From CAVQBC01 sp963848415 (lineage in GTDB: Bacteria > Actinomycetota > Thermoleophilia > Solirubrobacterales > Solirubrobacteraceae), in contig CAWKDN010000001.1 in assembly GCA_963848415.1 (NCBI GenBank), forward strand, positions 930,001-994,000: DNA of 64,000 bases, read 5' to 3'. The translations under genes were made by a program, and so were the position numbers. Under the pieces are notes generated by a model that searched no databases, was not told where the DNA came from, and was given only the letters and a program-made list of their open reading frames with translations. Shown here in pieces: positions 44,368-53,557 of this stretch; position 1 is the stretch's first letter, and each line of letters begins with the position of its first letter.

Positions 44368-44650
44368 GCTCGGGACACACGCCCGGGCGCCGACGCTCGG
44401 CTTCCTCGGCTGGTTCTGTCCTCGCGGGCTGGCGTCGATCGTGTTCGCCGTAGTCGTGGTCAGGAGTCAAGCCTTCCGACGGAGCATCTGATCGTGCTCG
44501 CGATACTACCTGACCGTCGGCTTGTCGGTCTTCGCGCATGGGCTCACCGCCGCCCCACTCGCCGGACGCTATGCCCGCTGGTACCAGCAGCACCCGCGCG
44601 ATGACGCCCCGCCGTTGGAGAGCGCCCCACCGCCGTCGCAGAGCCCGCGG
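44368..44650 (+). pseudogene. Na+/H+ antiporter (CPA1/NhaP-like) C-terminal remnant
   Basis: Reads GFLGWFCPRGLASIVFAVVV in one frame and, after a frame change, TVGLSVFAHGLTAAPLAGRY. These are the GWFGPRGLASI and LSVFAHGLSA motifs of the last two transmembrane segments of CPA1 antiporters. The rest of the protein (about 350 residues upstream) is absent, so this is a 3' remnant. Confidence 0.72.
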
Positions 44651-44817
44651 ACCCGCCTCGACGACCTGATCGCCGCATCCTGCGATCGCGAGGGGCGCCG
44701 TCGAGCGCGCGCGGCCAGCGAGCCGCGATCATCCCTTCTGGACGATGACGGAGCGCCGGTTGTCGGCCATGCTCATGTGAGCGCGGGTACGGTCCCGCGA
44801 CGTGTATCGCGAAAGGG

Positions 44818-45336
44818 GTGTCGAAGGTGCGACGACTGCGTGATCGAGGCGGGCTAGAGGGCACGCGCTACACGATGCGCGAGAAGGTGTTCGCCGTCGG
44901 CGATGACTTCTGGATCGAGACCGAAGGCGGCGAGCGAGCCTTCAAGGTGAACGGCAAGGCGATGCGCATCCGCGACACGCTCGTGATCGAGAGCCGGTCC
45001 GGCGAGGAGCTGTTCACGATCCAGGAGAAGAAGCTCAGCGTGCGCGACAAGATGGAGGTCGAGCGCGGCGGGAGGACGGTGGCGACCGTCAAGAAGGCGC
45101 TCGTCGGATTCCGCGACCGCTACTCGATCGACGTCGAGGGGAGCGGTGACCTGTCCGCGAAGGGCAACGTCGTCGACCACGAGTACGAGATCGAGCGCGA
45201 CGGCGACAAGGTGGCCGAGGTCTCCAAGCGCTGGTTCCGCGTCCGCGACGCGTACGGGATCGAGGTCGCCCCCGGCCAGGACGACGCGCTGGTCCTCGCC
45301 GTCACGGTCTGCATCGACCAGATGGGACGCGACTAG
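44818..45336 (+). CDS. LURP-one-related (LOR) family protein
   Basis: 172 residues. GTG 44818 follows GAAAGGGG; the conserved part begins RYTMREKVFAVGDDFWIETE. Repeated beta motifs (FKVNGKAMRIRDTLVIES, LFTIQEKKLSVRDKMEVE, YSIDVEGSGDLSAKGNVVDH) form the LOR/Tubby-like barrel. Function in bacteria unknown, possibly membrane-phospholipid binding. It is complete while all neighbours over several kilobases are broken. Confidence 0.87.
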   Translation: MSKVRRLRDRGGLEGTRYTMREKVFAVGDDFWIETEGGERAFKVNGKAMRIRDTLVIESRSGEELFTIQEKKLSVRDKMEVERGGRTVATVKKALVGFRDRYSIDVEGSGDLSAKGNVVDHEYEIERDGDKVAEVSKRWFRVRDAYGIEVAPGQDDALVLAVTVCIDQMGRD

Positions 45337-45344
45337 AGAAGTGG

Positions 45345-46606
45345 GGACGGCCGCTCGCCCGCAACCGTCGCATGTGCTGCGGCGCCAGGGTCTCGGGCGC
45401 GAGCTGCGGCGCCGGCGCGGCTGCGCTCGACCGGCGTGCAGCTGCTCTACGTGCTCGCCGCCGTCGGGCTCGGCCTGTCTGTGCCGCAGATCCCGGTCGG
45501 GTTCACCGTCGCGAACGACCGCGCGATCGACGCGCTGTTGGCGGTCGGTGTCGGCATCGTCACGTTCATCGGCATCGTGTACTCGCTGCTGTTCCTCGTC
45601 GTCCAGTTCGGCAGGCACGACGTTCACCCCACGGCTGAATCTCTTCAGGGACGCGCCGATCGTGTGGCACGCGTTCGGCTACTTCGCCGGCATCCTCGTT
45701 TTCTCGTTCACGGCCGGTCCTCGATCGGCGGCCAGGATGAGCAGGCCACCGGTCTCGTGCCGATCACGCTCACGCTTCATCCTGCTGGTGGCACTGGCGC
45801 TCTTCCGCCAACTGCAGGCGACGGCCTTCGCGTCGATCCAGCTCGCCTCGACGCTCGCGCAGGTGAGCGACCGCGGCCGCGAGGTCATCGAGCACCTCTA
45901 CCGAAATGACCGGGCCGCGCACCCCGCGACCGATGTGCCGGAACAGCCGCGCCGCGTCGGGAAGTCTGCTGGCCGAACCGCGCGGCGGTGTTGCAGGTGA
46001 TCGACGTGCCGCTGCTGATCCGGCGCGCGCAGCGTGAGAACGTCGCGATCGAGTTCCGCGCGCGGCCCGGCGAGACGCTGACGGAGGATGGCGTGATCGT
46101 CGTGGTCCATGGCCGCGAGATGCTGACCTCGACAGCGTGATCCTGGAGGCAACCCGCACCGGCCATGAGCGCACGTTCGAGCAGGACCCGCTGCTCGCGC
46201 TTCGCGTGCTGGCGGACATCGCCCTGCGCGCGCTCTCGCCGGCCGTCAACGTCCGACCACCGCCGTCCAGGCGCTCGACGCGATCGACAGCCTGCTGCGC
46301 CCGCTCGCCGCGCGCGAGCTCGATGTCGGCCGGATCCGGGATCAGCAGGGGACGCTGCGGGTCAGGGTCCCGATGCCGACGTGGGAAGACTTCGTCGCGG
46401 TCGCGCTCGACGAGCTGATCCCGCTCACGACGAGCTCCATCCACGTTCGCCATCGCGTCCGGCGCCTGCTCGAGCAACTAGCCGAACAGGCGCCGCCGGA
46501 TCGCGCCACGGTCCTGAAAGCGCGGGCTCGCCGACCTGAGGATCGCGAGCGGCACGCGCGCGACAGCGTGAGCCCGCCGCGCGAATCCCGTGCCGCGCGC
46601 CGATGA
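45345..46606 (+). pseudogene. DUF2254 membrane protein, multiple frameshifts
   Basis: Pieces in three frames, in order: LLYVLAAVGLGLSVPQIPVG and VTFIGIVYSLLFLVVQFG; TTFTPRLNLFRDAPIVWHAF and LQATAFASIQLASTLAQVSD; VLQVIDVPLLIRRAQRENVA; FEQDPLLALRVLADIALRAL then SPAV; AVQALDAIDSLLRP. This is the whole DUF2254 architecture (N-terminal helices, then a cytoplasmic domain) broken at least five times. The start is unclear. Function of the family unknown. Confidence 0.75.
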
Positions 46607-46643
46607 CGCGGCGCCGCAAGGACCGGTGGACGTCCCATCTACT

Positions 46644-46880
46644 TCAGTCAGACGCGCGAACGCCCTGGTTCGGCGCCACAATCATCCATCGGGCTCGCTT
46701 ATCGTGTTCGTGCGTCGGTTGGGTCGGGTCCTCCGGGATCGGGCCAAAGCGCCCGGCGCGTAAGTCGGCGAAGGCCTCCTCGACCTCATGCTGGGTGTTC
46801 ATCAGCCACGGGCCGCCGAAGACGACCGCCTGCTGCCGGGCGCCGGGACGGGTCGAGCTCCGCGTCGACGAGGATAAGGC
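46644..46880 (-). pseudogene. pirin C-terminal remnant
   Basis: Minus strand: VVFGGPWLMNTQHEVEEAFA then DLRAGRFGPIPED, which matches the end of pirin C-domains (the GGPFVMNT...I.QA..D...G.FG motif). Upstream the homology switches frame (LILVDAELDPSRR) and then is lost. The metal-binding N-domain is absent. Confidence 0.65.
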
Positions 46881-46974
46881 TGGGAGGCCGATGCGCCAGT
46901 TCCGTTTCCTGGCGAGCCTCCCGAACACCCGACCGGCCGGCGCCTTGGACGGTAAGCGCGTGGGGCGACCTGCG

Positions 46975-47612
46975 AACGCGCGGAGCGTATCATCGCCGCC
47001 GCCGACGAGGGAGCCCGCTGCGCATCGAGCGAGACCTGCACAACGGGCGCCCAGCAGCGGATGGTCGCGGTGGCCCTCGACCCGCTGCGCCTGGCCGAGC
47101 TCGGGCAGCTCGAGAAGTCTGACCCTGCGGGGCGCCGGCGCGGCTGGAGAGTTTGTCCAGGTCCGGCGAGGAGGCCAAGCTCGCCGCGCAAGACCTGCGC
47201 GAGCTGGCGCGCGGCATCCACCCGGGCGGCGCCGAGCGAGCGCGGGCTCGGGCAGCGCTGGAGGCGCTCGCGGCGCGGGCTCCGCAAACCGGTGGCCTAT
47301 GCGTCGAGCGGCGTCCCGACGACTCCACTGCCCAGCGAGGTCGAGGCCGCCGCCGACCTCCGTCACGGCCGAGGCCCTGATCAACGTCGCCAAGTACGCG
47401 CAGCTGCGAGCGAAGCGACCGACGAGCTTTCTTCTGTCGAGCGCGACCGCCTGCGCGTGGAAGTCCGCGATGACGGCGTGGGCGGCGCGGACCCGATCCA
47501 CCGGGAGCGGCCTCCGAGGAATGGTGACCTGTGGTCGACGCGCTGGACGGGGGCCCGGAGCTCTCTTCCCCGCCCGGCGGCGGCAGCACCATCACGGTCA
47601 GATCCCGTCTCG
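46975..47612 (+). pseudogene. NarL-type sensor histidine kinase core, multiple frameshifts
   Basis: Pieces: IERDLHNGAQQRMVAVALD (HisKA_3 box with H in RDLHNGAQQ), SRSGEEAKLAAQDLRELARG and IHPGGAER, PVAYASSGVPTTPLPSEVEA, VTAEALINVAKYAQ (N-box) and LRVEVRDDGVGGADP with GSGLRG (ATP lid). The sensory N-terminus is not found. At least four frame changes. The partner response regulator is not adjacent. Confidence 0.75.
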
Positions 47613-48717
47613 GAGCGCCCGCCCACACCGCCCGCGCCTGGGCCGGCGAAGACCGATAGCACCGGTGGCAGGTACCCCGCCACGTCGAACCAGGTCGCGC
47701 CGGCGTCTCCCGAGCCGAACACGGCTCCCGACGTCGCGCCGAAGTAGAGCTCCATCGTCTTGCCGGCGCCGACGCCGACGAACGCTTCGCGGAGCACGGT
47801 GAAGAACGCGTTGTCGTGCGGGAGGCCGTCGCCGCGCGGCGTCCAGTCGCCGCCCGCATCGGGTCTCGTAGACATGCTACACGACCGTCGGGCGTCGACC
47901 CGGGTCGGTGTCGGCGGTCAGCGGGATCAGCATATGCGCTGTCAGGGTCGGCGGGGTCGAGCGCGAGGGGAAGCCGAAGTCCGACGGCAGGCCGGCGGCG
48001 ATGTCCTTCCACGTCTCGCCGGCGTCGTCCGAGCGGTACACGCCGCCGTGGAACTGCATGACATCCGCTCCGGCCGCCGCGCGCGCGCTGCAGTCGTGCA
48101 CGCACAGGGCGATCTCGTCCGTCGGGCGCCGTCCTCGGGAAGGTAGCGGCGCCGCAGACCCGTCGTTGCTGCTGCCGCCAGTCGCGCCCCGTCCTCGCGT
48201 CAGCCAGAACGCCGGCGGCAGAGATCGGCCACCGCGAGCCGATCCGGCTCCCCGGCCAGGTCGCGATCGAGTGCAGGCACAGCCCGCCGGCGCCCGGCTG
48301 CCACTTCGGCCCGGCCGTGGGTGCTCCCAGAGCCGGGCGGTTGAGCTCCGAGGTGGCCCCGCCGTCGCGGCTCTCGAAGAGCACGCCCGGGTCGCCGCCG
48401 GCGTAGCAGCGCTCCCCCGGTCTCGCCCGCGACGATCACCCAGATCGCGCGCGAGCGCCGCGTCGCCGCCCTCCGGCAGCGCCACGCCCCCGGCCTGCTC
48501 CCATCCCCTCAGGGTCCTCGGCGTGCCAGATCTTCGGCCCGTAGAAGGGCGAGGTCACAGAGGCGAGACGCACCCAGGTCGGCGGTCTCGCAGCGCGTAC
48601 TCGACCGGCTCGCCGGCGAACGCCCGACCGGTCACCTTGAACGCCTCCCCCGGCTCGCCCTCGAGCAGGAACAGCCCCTTCCGCGTCCCGACCAACAGCT
48701 CGGTCATCGCGCTCATC
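47610..48717 (-). pseudogene. BNR-repeat (sialidase-like propeller) protein, multiple frameshifts
   Basis: Minus-strand pieces in order: TELLVGTRKGLFLLEGEPGE; ASVTSPFYGPKIWHAEDPEG; PGVLFESRDGGAT-type segment; QFHGGVYRSDDAGETWKDIA then AGLPSDFGFP; GDWTPRGDGLPHDNAFFTVL and MELYFGATSGAVFGSGDAGA. Asp-box repeats (SxDxGxTW) define a beta-propeller of the WD40/YVTN/BNR class. Cytoplasmic; no signal peptide. Directly upstream of it lies a broken MoaD-like gene on the same strand. Confidence 0.75.
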
Positions 48718-48985
48718 CTCCCGAGATCGCCGGCAGGACGTCGACCCGGTCGTCGGCCTCGACCCGGTCCCCTGCCCGCCCACCTCCCCGTTGGACGAAC
48801 ACGTTGATATGGCGCCGGAACACGCCCCGCTCGTCGAGGACCCAGCCGCTCGAGCGCGGATGGGCGCGCCTCGAGGCCCCCGCAGCAGCTCCTGACCGTG
48901 GCGCCCTCGATGGCGTGACGGCGCGATCGCCGGCGAGCCGCTTGGAGCGGCCTCCGCGGAGGTGCACGAGTGGACATTGCCGGGA
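48713..48985 (-). pseudogene. MoaD/ThiS-family protein, frameshifted
   Basis: The C-terminal frame reads LDERGVFRRHINVFVQ then DRVDVLPAISGG, ending in the Gly-Gly used for thiocarboxylation or conjugation. The preceding helix (AIEGATVRSCCGGLEARPSA) is in another frame. MoaD-like genes of this kind often precede BNR-propeller genes, as here. Functional role unknown. Confidence 0.7.
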
Positions 48986-49090
48986 TCCTAGGCACTTCTG
49001 CTTGACGCTCGTTGCCTCAACGAACCCAAGCTGAAGTCCGTTCTCGTGGAGTCAACCGGCGGCGTGACCGCGTCGGGCGGCTCCAGCGGA

Positions 49091-49180
49091 CGGAGAGGGC
49101 GGGATTCGAACCCGCGATGGGACTTGTGGCCCCATACTCGCTTAGCAGGCGAGTGCCTTCAGCCACTCGGCCACCTCTCC
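49091..49180 (-). tRNA. tRNA-Ser(GCU)
   Basis: Minus strand type-II tRNA: acceptor GGAGAGG/CCTCTCC with discriminator G, D arm GGCCGAGTGGCTGAAGGC, anticodon stem CTCGC/GCGAG with loop CTGCTAA (anticodon GCU, codons AGU/AGC). Long variable arm, T arm GCGGG-TTCGAAT-CCCGC. CCA not encoded. Confidence 0.95.
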
Positions 49181-49231
49181 TGACAGAGCGTGCCGGCCGC
49201 GGCCTGCTCGCTCGCGGGCCAGTGTAGAGCT

Positions 49232-49396
49232 TCAGCCCAGGACGACGACGAGCACGACGACGAGGATCAGGAGCATCAGGATCCCGCCGGCGACGCCCAC
49301 CTGCCACTGGTTGCGCCAGAAGCCGGGCCGGGCCCGGTCGCGCGAGTGGCGGCCCTCCGGGGGCTCGCCGACCCAGTCGTCCTCGTCGCGTGCCAT
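49232..49396 (-). CDS. 54-residue single-pass membrane protein
   Basis: ATG 49396. An acidic N-terminus (MARDEDDWVGEPPEGRHSRD), then FWRNQWQVGVAGG and the helix ILMLLILVVVLVVVLG at the extreme C-terminus: a tail-anchored small protein. Good codon-position GC bias and an intact frame support it. It is divergent from the multi-pass membrane gene at 49445 and upstream of tRNA-Ser(GCU). Function unknown. Confidence 0.7.
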   Translation of the reverse strand: MARDEDDWVGEPPEGRHSRDRARPGFWRNQWQVGVAGGILMLLILVVVLVVVLG

Positions 49397-49444
49397 CCGG
49401 CGCCAAGCCTAGCTCGCCGGGGGCGGGTGCTTCACAATGTGGCG

Positions 49445-50572
49445 ATGAGGGTGCCGTCGCTGAGGGGGGTCGCTCGCGGGGCGCCGCGCAACGCCGACTT
49501 CGGGACGCTGCAGGAGACCTTCCTGGTCACGGCAGTCGCGACCGTGCTGTTCATCCGCACAGAGCTGTGGCTGACCAACTACCCGCAGCTGGGCGGGGCC
49601 GGGCTGCACATCGCGCACCTGCTGTGGGGCGGGCTGCTGATGATGCTCGCGATCGGGATCCTGCTGACCTATCTGGGGCGCGGCCCGCGGCTGCCGGCGG
49701 CGCTGGTCGGGGGCATCGGCTTCGGCTTCTTCATCGACGAGCTGGGCAAGTTCATCACCTCCGACAACGATTACTTCTTCAAGCCGGCCGCCGCGCTGAT
49801 CTACGTCGTCTTCGTGGGGCTGTTCCTGCTCGCCCATCGGCTGCGCGAGCAGCGTGGGCTCGACGAGGGCGAGGCGGTCGCCAACGCGCTCGACCTGATC
49901 GTCGAGGGGACGCGCCGGCAGCTCTACGAGAGCGACCGGGAGCGGGCGCTCGCGTGGCTCGACCGCGCGCGGCCGAACGACCCGTACGTCGCTCCGATCC
50001 GGCGGCTGCTCGAGGAGCTCGAGACCGTCGAGCCCCCACCGCCGCGGCCATGGCAGCGCCTTGCCGCGCGGGTGCGCGCGGGCTACCTGCGGATCGTGCT
50101 CACGCGGCGCTTCCGGCGGGGGCTGACGGTGCTCTTCGTCGGCTGGGCCGTCGTGAGCACGCTGGCGCTGCTCGGCGCGGTCCTCTCGACCGGGCTCGAG
50201 ATCGGCGATCCCCGGCCCGGGTTCGAGGGCGACGACCTCGTCGAGCTGAGCCCCATCAACATCGCCAGCCTGGTGACGGGAACGATCTCGGTGGTCCTCG
50301 TGGTGCTCGGCCTCTACCGCCTGCGCACCCGGCGGGGCGACGCCTACAAGATGTTCGAGCGCGCGCTGCTCGTCTCGATCGTCCTCACGCGGCCGTTCTC
50401 GTTCATCGAGTCGCAGTTCACGGCCACCTTCGGCGTCGGGCTGGACATCCTGCTGCTGCTCACCGTGCGCGCGATGATGGCCGCCGACCGGCACGACCAG
50501 CCGGTGCTCGGCCGGGCGCAGGCGGAGCCGGCGCGCCCGGGGCAGCCGGTCTCCAGCGGCGCCGTCGCCTGA
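49445..50572 (+). CDS. multi-pass membrane protein of unknown function
   Basis: 375 residues from ATG 49445. Helices cluster at residues 25-110 (TFLVTAVATVLFI, HLLWGGLLMMLAIGILLTYL, IGFGFFIDELGKFI, ALIYVVFVGLFLLAH) and again at 220-345. Between them is a cytoplasmic helical segment (GEAVANALDLIVEGTRRQLY, ERALAWLDRARP). The motif GFGFFIDELGKFITSDNDYF carries conserved-looking charged residues in a membrane loop. No named family recognised. Confidence 0.78.
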   Translation: MRVPSLRGVARGAPRNADFGTLQETFLVTAVATVLFIRTELWLTNYPQLGGAGLHIAHLLWGGLLMMLAIGILLTYLGRGPRLPAALVGGIGFGFFIDELGKFITSDNDYFFKPAAALIYVVFVGLFLLAHRLREQRGLDEGEAVANALDLIVEGTRRQLYESDRERALAWLDRARPNDPYVAPIRRLLEELETVEPPPPRPWQRLAARVRAGYLRIVLTRRFRRGLTVLFVGWAVVSTLALLGAVLSTGLEIGDPRPGFEGDDLVELSPINIASLVTGTISVVLVVLGLYRLRTRRGDAYKMFERALLVSIVLTRPFSFIESQFTATFGVGLDILLLLTVRAMMAADRHDQPVLGRAQAEPARPGQPVSSGAVA

Positions 50573-50579
50573 GCCCGAG

Positions 50580-50668
50580 CGGAGCGGGAGGGATTCGAAC
50601 CCCCGGGCCCCGTGAAGGGCCGGCTGCTTTCAAGGCAGCTGCATTCAGCCTGGCTCTGCCACCGCTCC
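50580..50668 (-). tRNA. tRNA-Ser(UGA)
   Basis: Minus strand: acceptor GGAGCGG/CCGCTCC with discriminator G, D arm GGCAGAGCCAGGCTGAATGC, anticodon stem GCTGC/GCAGC with loop CTTGAAA (anticodon UGA), long variable arm, T loop TTCGAAT. It starts 8 nt after the stop of the convergent membrane-protein gene. CCA not encoded. Confidence 0.94.
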
Positions 50669-50774
50669 GGGCCCGGTGCACGGCGAGGCCCGCACCGGAG
50701 CGCACCATTATCGCGACGTTGGCCCCAAGGGCCGTTCCCTTGCCGCCGAGCGGGGCGTCTGGGACCCTCGCAAC

Positions 50775-51140
50775 GTGCCGATCACCGTCTTGCACTGCGA
50801 CGACTCGCCCGCGTTCACCGAGCTGGTCCGGCTGTGGCTGGCCGACCACGAGGACCTGGATCACGTCGGCGCGGTCCACGATCGCGCCGGGGCGGTCACG
50901 GCGGCTGCGGAGCTGTCGCCCGACGTCGTGATCCTCGACACGATGGGCGCGCCGGACGACACGGGGCTGCTGGAGGCCCTCCGTGCGGCCGCGCCGGCCG
51001 CGCGACTGATCGTCTACTCGGGCTTCGCCGGCTCGGTGCTCTCCCCTGCACTCACCGCCGGCGCCGACGCGGTGGTGCCCAAGGGCGCCGACGACACCGC
51101 ACTGGTCGCCGCCATCCGCTCGCAGACCAGCAGCCGGTAG
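50775..51140 (+). CDS. stand-alone response-regulator receiver protein
   Basis: 121 residues from GTG 50775. VLHCDDSPAFTELVRLWLAD gives the acidic pair, DVVILDTMGAP the phosphoacceptor Asp, SGFAGSV the Thr/Ser switch and VVPKG the conserved Lys. No output domain, so a CheY/SpdR-type single-domain regulator working through protein contact. No kinase gene is adjacent. Its 3' end overlaps the convergent methyltransferase by 127 nt. Confidence 0.85.
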   Translation: MPITVLHCDDSPAFTELVRLWLADHEDLDHVGAVHDRAGAVTAAAELSPDVVILDTMGAPDDTGLLEALRAAAPAARLIVYSGFAGSVLSPALTAGADAVVPKGADDTALVAAIRSQTSSR

Positions 51141-51862
51141 CCGAGGTCGAGCTGGCCGAGCTCGAGCAGCGCCGCGTTGCGGCGCGCCCACGTGCCGTCG
51201 GCGAGGTCGCGGGCGAGCTGGTCCATCCCGCGCCGCACCTCGGCCGCGTCCAGCCGGTGGAAGACCGAGATGCCGTCGCGGACGGCGGGATCGAGGTAAG
51301 CCTCCGGGCGACGCCAGTAGGCGTGGAAGAACCCGTCGCGGCAGTCGTGCGGGATCGGGACGGTCTCGATCCGCGCCCCGCCGAGCGCGTCCACGAGCCG
51401 GTCGAGGCCGAGCGTGTGCTCGCGCGTCCAGCGCTCCACGGTCGGCAGGTAGTCGCGTGCGAGCCAGGAGCTCGCGTGGTGCGCCGGGTCGAAGGTGAAG
51501 ACGACCACGCGCTCGCGGGCGACGCGCGCGAGCTCGCGCAGGCCGCCGAGGCGGTCCGCCCAGTGATGGTCGCTCAGCACGGCCATCGCGGCGTCGAAGC
51601 TCGCGTCGCCGAAGGGGAGCGCCTCGGCCCCGGCCGCGACCGCCGGCGCGGCTCCGGGCGGGCGCTGGGCGCGCATGGCGGCGGAGGGCTCGACGGCCGT
51701 TACCGACCGGTCACGCGGCTCGTAGCTGCCCGCCCCCGCGCCGACGCTGACGACGGTCCGCGCGGCACCGAGCGCGGCGTGGATGCGGGCGGCGAGCCGC
51801 GGGTCCTCGGCCCGCGTGCGCGTGTAGGAGACGCCGATCCGGTCGTAGAGCTCACCGGTCAC
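51014..51862 (-). CDS. class I SAM-dependent methyltransferase
   Basis: 282 residues from GTG 51862. SAM motif I TVVSVGAGAGSYEP, acidic residue in SVTAVEPSAAMRAQ, motif II ALPFGDASFDAAMAVLSDHH. Members of this UbiE-like group usually stop near the LELGQLDLGYRLLVCE strand. Here the frame runs 35 residues further (Ser/Ala-rich) antisense to the receiver gene, an unusual 127-nt tail overlap. Substrate unknown. Confidence 0.85.
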   Translation of the reverse strand: MTGELYDRIGVSYTRTRAEDPRLAARIHAALGAARTVVSVGAGAGSYEPRDRSVTAVEPSAAMRAQRPPGAAPAVAAGAEALPFGDASFDAAMAVLSDHHWADRLGGLRELARVARERVVVFTFDPAHHASSWLARDYLPTVERWTREHTLGLDRLVDALGGARIETVPIPHDCRDGFFHAYWRRPEAYLDPAVRDGISVFHRLDAAEVRRGMDQLARDLADGTWARRNAALLELGQLDLGYRLLVCERMAATSAVSSAPLGTTASAPAVSAGESTEPAKPE

Positions 51863-51944
51863 CGCGACAGCATCCCGCAGGATGCGGGAACACGTCGCCC
51901 GCGCCGGTTGCGCGCGCGCGGCCGCCGCGGTTGGCTGCCGGGCG

Positions 51945-52097
51945 ATGACGCTGCCGCGTCACATCGAGGCCGGCGGGCTGACCCGCCGCAGCCGCCTGCG
52001 CTTCGGCCGCCGTCGGCGCGCAGAGCCGCCTTGGGTGGCGATCGGCGTGCTCGCCGTCCTGGTGCTCGCCGCGCTCGCGCTGGGCGCCTTGGTCTAG
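51945..52097 (+). CDS. 50-residue single-pass membrane protein
   Basis: ATG 51945 (an upstream in-frame start at 51882 overlaps the divergent promoter). A basic stretch (RRSRLRFGRRRRAEPP) is followed by one helix (WVAIGVLAVLVLAALALGAL) at the C-terminus. Positive-inside topology is clear. No family recognised; the short length lowers confidence. Confidence 0.45.
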   Translation: MTLPRHIEAGGLTRRSRLRFGRRRRAEPPWVAIGVLAVLVLAALALGALV

Positions 52098-52118
52098 ATG
52101 ACCGATTCCGCGGCCGCG

Positions 52119-52292
52119 TTAGGCGTCGGCCGGCGGCTCGGCCTCGGGCAGGCCGGGCAGGGGCGCCTCGTCCTCGTCGAGCCCGGCGGGCGGGCCGAGT
52201 GGCTGGTCGGGCGTCTCGGGCTCGCCGCCGCCGGGCGCGGGCGCGTCCTCCGGGACGTCGGGGTCATCCGGGGTGATCGGCGTCTCGTTCAC
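52119..52292 (-). CDS. 57-residue acidic, Pro-rich protein coupled to serS
   Basis: GTG 52292 overlaps the serS stop by 4 nt. The product (NETPITPDDPDVPEDAPAPG, later PAGLDEDEAPLPGLPEAEPP) is strongly acidic and proline-rich, so intrinsically disordered. Tight coupling to serS argues that it is expressed, but I recognise no family. It could be a low-complexity spacer ORF. Confidence 0.55.
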   Translation of the reverse strand: MNETPITPDDPDVPEDAPAPGGGEPETPDQPLGPPAGLDEDEAPLPGLPEAEPPADA

Positions 52293-53545
52293 GCGGCGGG
52301 CCCTACCCGCAGCTGTGCCGGCGCACCCCACGCGTGCAGCACCTCGGGGACGCCGACCGAGCCGTCGTCGCGCTGGCCGTTCTCCAGCAGTGCGATCAGC
52401 GTGCGGCCCACCGCGACCGCCGTGCCGTTGAGGGTGTGCACGTGGCGCGGGCTCCCGCCCGTCGCGGGCCGGGCGCGGACGTCGAGCCGGCGCGCCTGGA
52501 AGTCGGTCGTGTTGGAGGTCGAGGTCAGCTCGCGGAAGCGCTCCTGGCCCGGCAGCCACGCCTCGCAGTCGTACTTCTTCACGGCCGAGGAGCCGAGGTC
52601 GGTGACGGCGATGTTGACCACCCGGTAGGGGATGGCGAGCGCCTGCAGGATCTCCTCCTCGGCCGCCAGCAGCCGCTCGTGCTCGGCCTCTGACTCCTCG
52701 GGCTCGACGAACGAGAACATCTCGACCTTGTCGAACTGGTGCACGCGGAAGATCCCGCGGGTGTCGCGCCCGGCGGCGCCTGCCTCGCGCCGGAAGCAGG
52801 GCGAGAAGCCCGCGTAGCGCAGCGGCAGGCGCTCGGCGTCGAGGATCTCCCCGCCGTGCAGCGACGCGAGCGGGACCTCGCTGGTGCCCGCCAGATAGAG
52901 CCCGTCGTCCGGCAGCGCGTAGATCTGCTGCTCGGTGTCGGGCAGGAAGCCGGTGCCGAACAGCGCCTCCTCGCGCACCAGGACGGGCGGGACGACCGGC
53001 TCGAAGCCCTTGGCGCGCAGCACCTCCAGCGCCCAGCGGACGAGCGCGAGCTCGAGCAGCACGAGGTCGCCCTTGAGGAAGGCGAAGCGCGAGCCGGCCA
53101 CGCGCGCGCCGGCCTCCATGTCGATCATCCCGCCGGCCAGCTCGAGATGGTCGCGGCCGGTCCGGCCTGGCTCGCCGACCTCCTTGAGCGTGGTGTCCTC
53201 GTCGGCCGCGGTCGGGTGCGGCGGGTTGGGCAGCAGCGCCAGCGCCTCGGCCAGCTCGGCCTCGACGGCGGCGAGCGTCTCGTTGAGCGCCCGCACCTGA
53301 CGGGCGACGTCCTGCATCTCGGCGATCGCCCCGGCGGCGTCCTCGCCCGCCGCCTTGGCCGCCCCGATCGCCTGCGAGGCGGCGTTCTGGCGGGCGCGCA
53401 GGGCCTCGACCTCGGGCAGCAGCTCGCGGCGCCGGGCGTCCAGGGAGAGCGCGACGTCGAGGCGCTCGTCCGACCCGTCGCGGCGCCGCGCGAGCGCGTC
53501 GCGCACGGGCGCGGGATCGCGCCGGATGGCCCTGAGGTCCAGCAT
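52289..53545 (-). CDS. serS: seryl-tRNA synthetase
   Basis: 418 residues from ATG 53545. N-terminal coiled-coil arm (residues about 30-105, LPEVEALRARQNAASQAIGA) that grips the long variable arm of tRNA-Ser. Class II motifs: motif 2 in SPCFRREAGAAGRDTRGIFR with HQFDKVEMF, and motif 3 in RHVHTLNGTAVAVGRTLIAL. TSNTTDFQARRLDVR is the expected pre-motif-3 strand. Essential; charges the three tRNA-Ser genes in this window. It is divergent from nothing; upstream MarR/AlkA-like operon is on the same strand. Confidence 0.97.
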   Translation of the reverse strand: MLDLRAIRRDPAPVRDALARRRDGSDERLDVALSLDARRRELLPEVEALRARQNAASQAIGAAKAAGEDAAGAIAEMQDVARQVRALNETLAAVEAELAEALALLPNPPHPTAADEDTTLKEVGEPGRTGRDHLELAGGMIDMEAGARVAGSRFAFLKGDLVLLELALVRWALEVLRAKGFEPVVPPVLVREEALFGTGFLPDTEQQIYALPDDGLYLAGTSEVPLASLHGGEILDAERLPLRYAGFSPCFRREAGAAGRDTRGIFRVHQFDKVEMFSFVEPEESEAEHERLLAAEEEILQALAIPYRVVNIAVTDLGSSAVKKYDCEAWLPGQERFRELTSTSNTTDFQARRLDVRARPATGGSPRHVHTLNGTAVAVGRTLIALLENGQRDDGSVGVPEVLHAWGAPAQLRVGPAA

Positions 53546-53557
53546 CGCCGCCGGAGG

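Noticed and set aside
46603..47802. 399-residue plus frame as one protein
   Set aside because: Motifs of pirin (opposite strand) and a histidine kinase (other frames) show it to be a composite of shadows.
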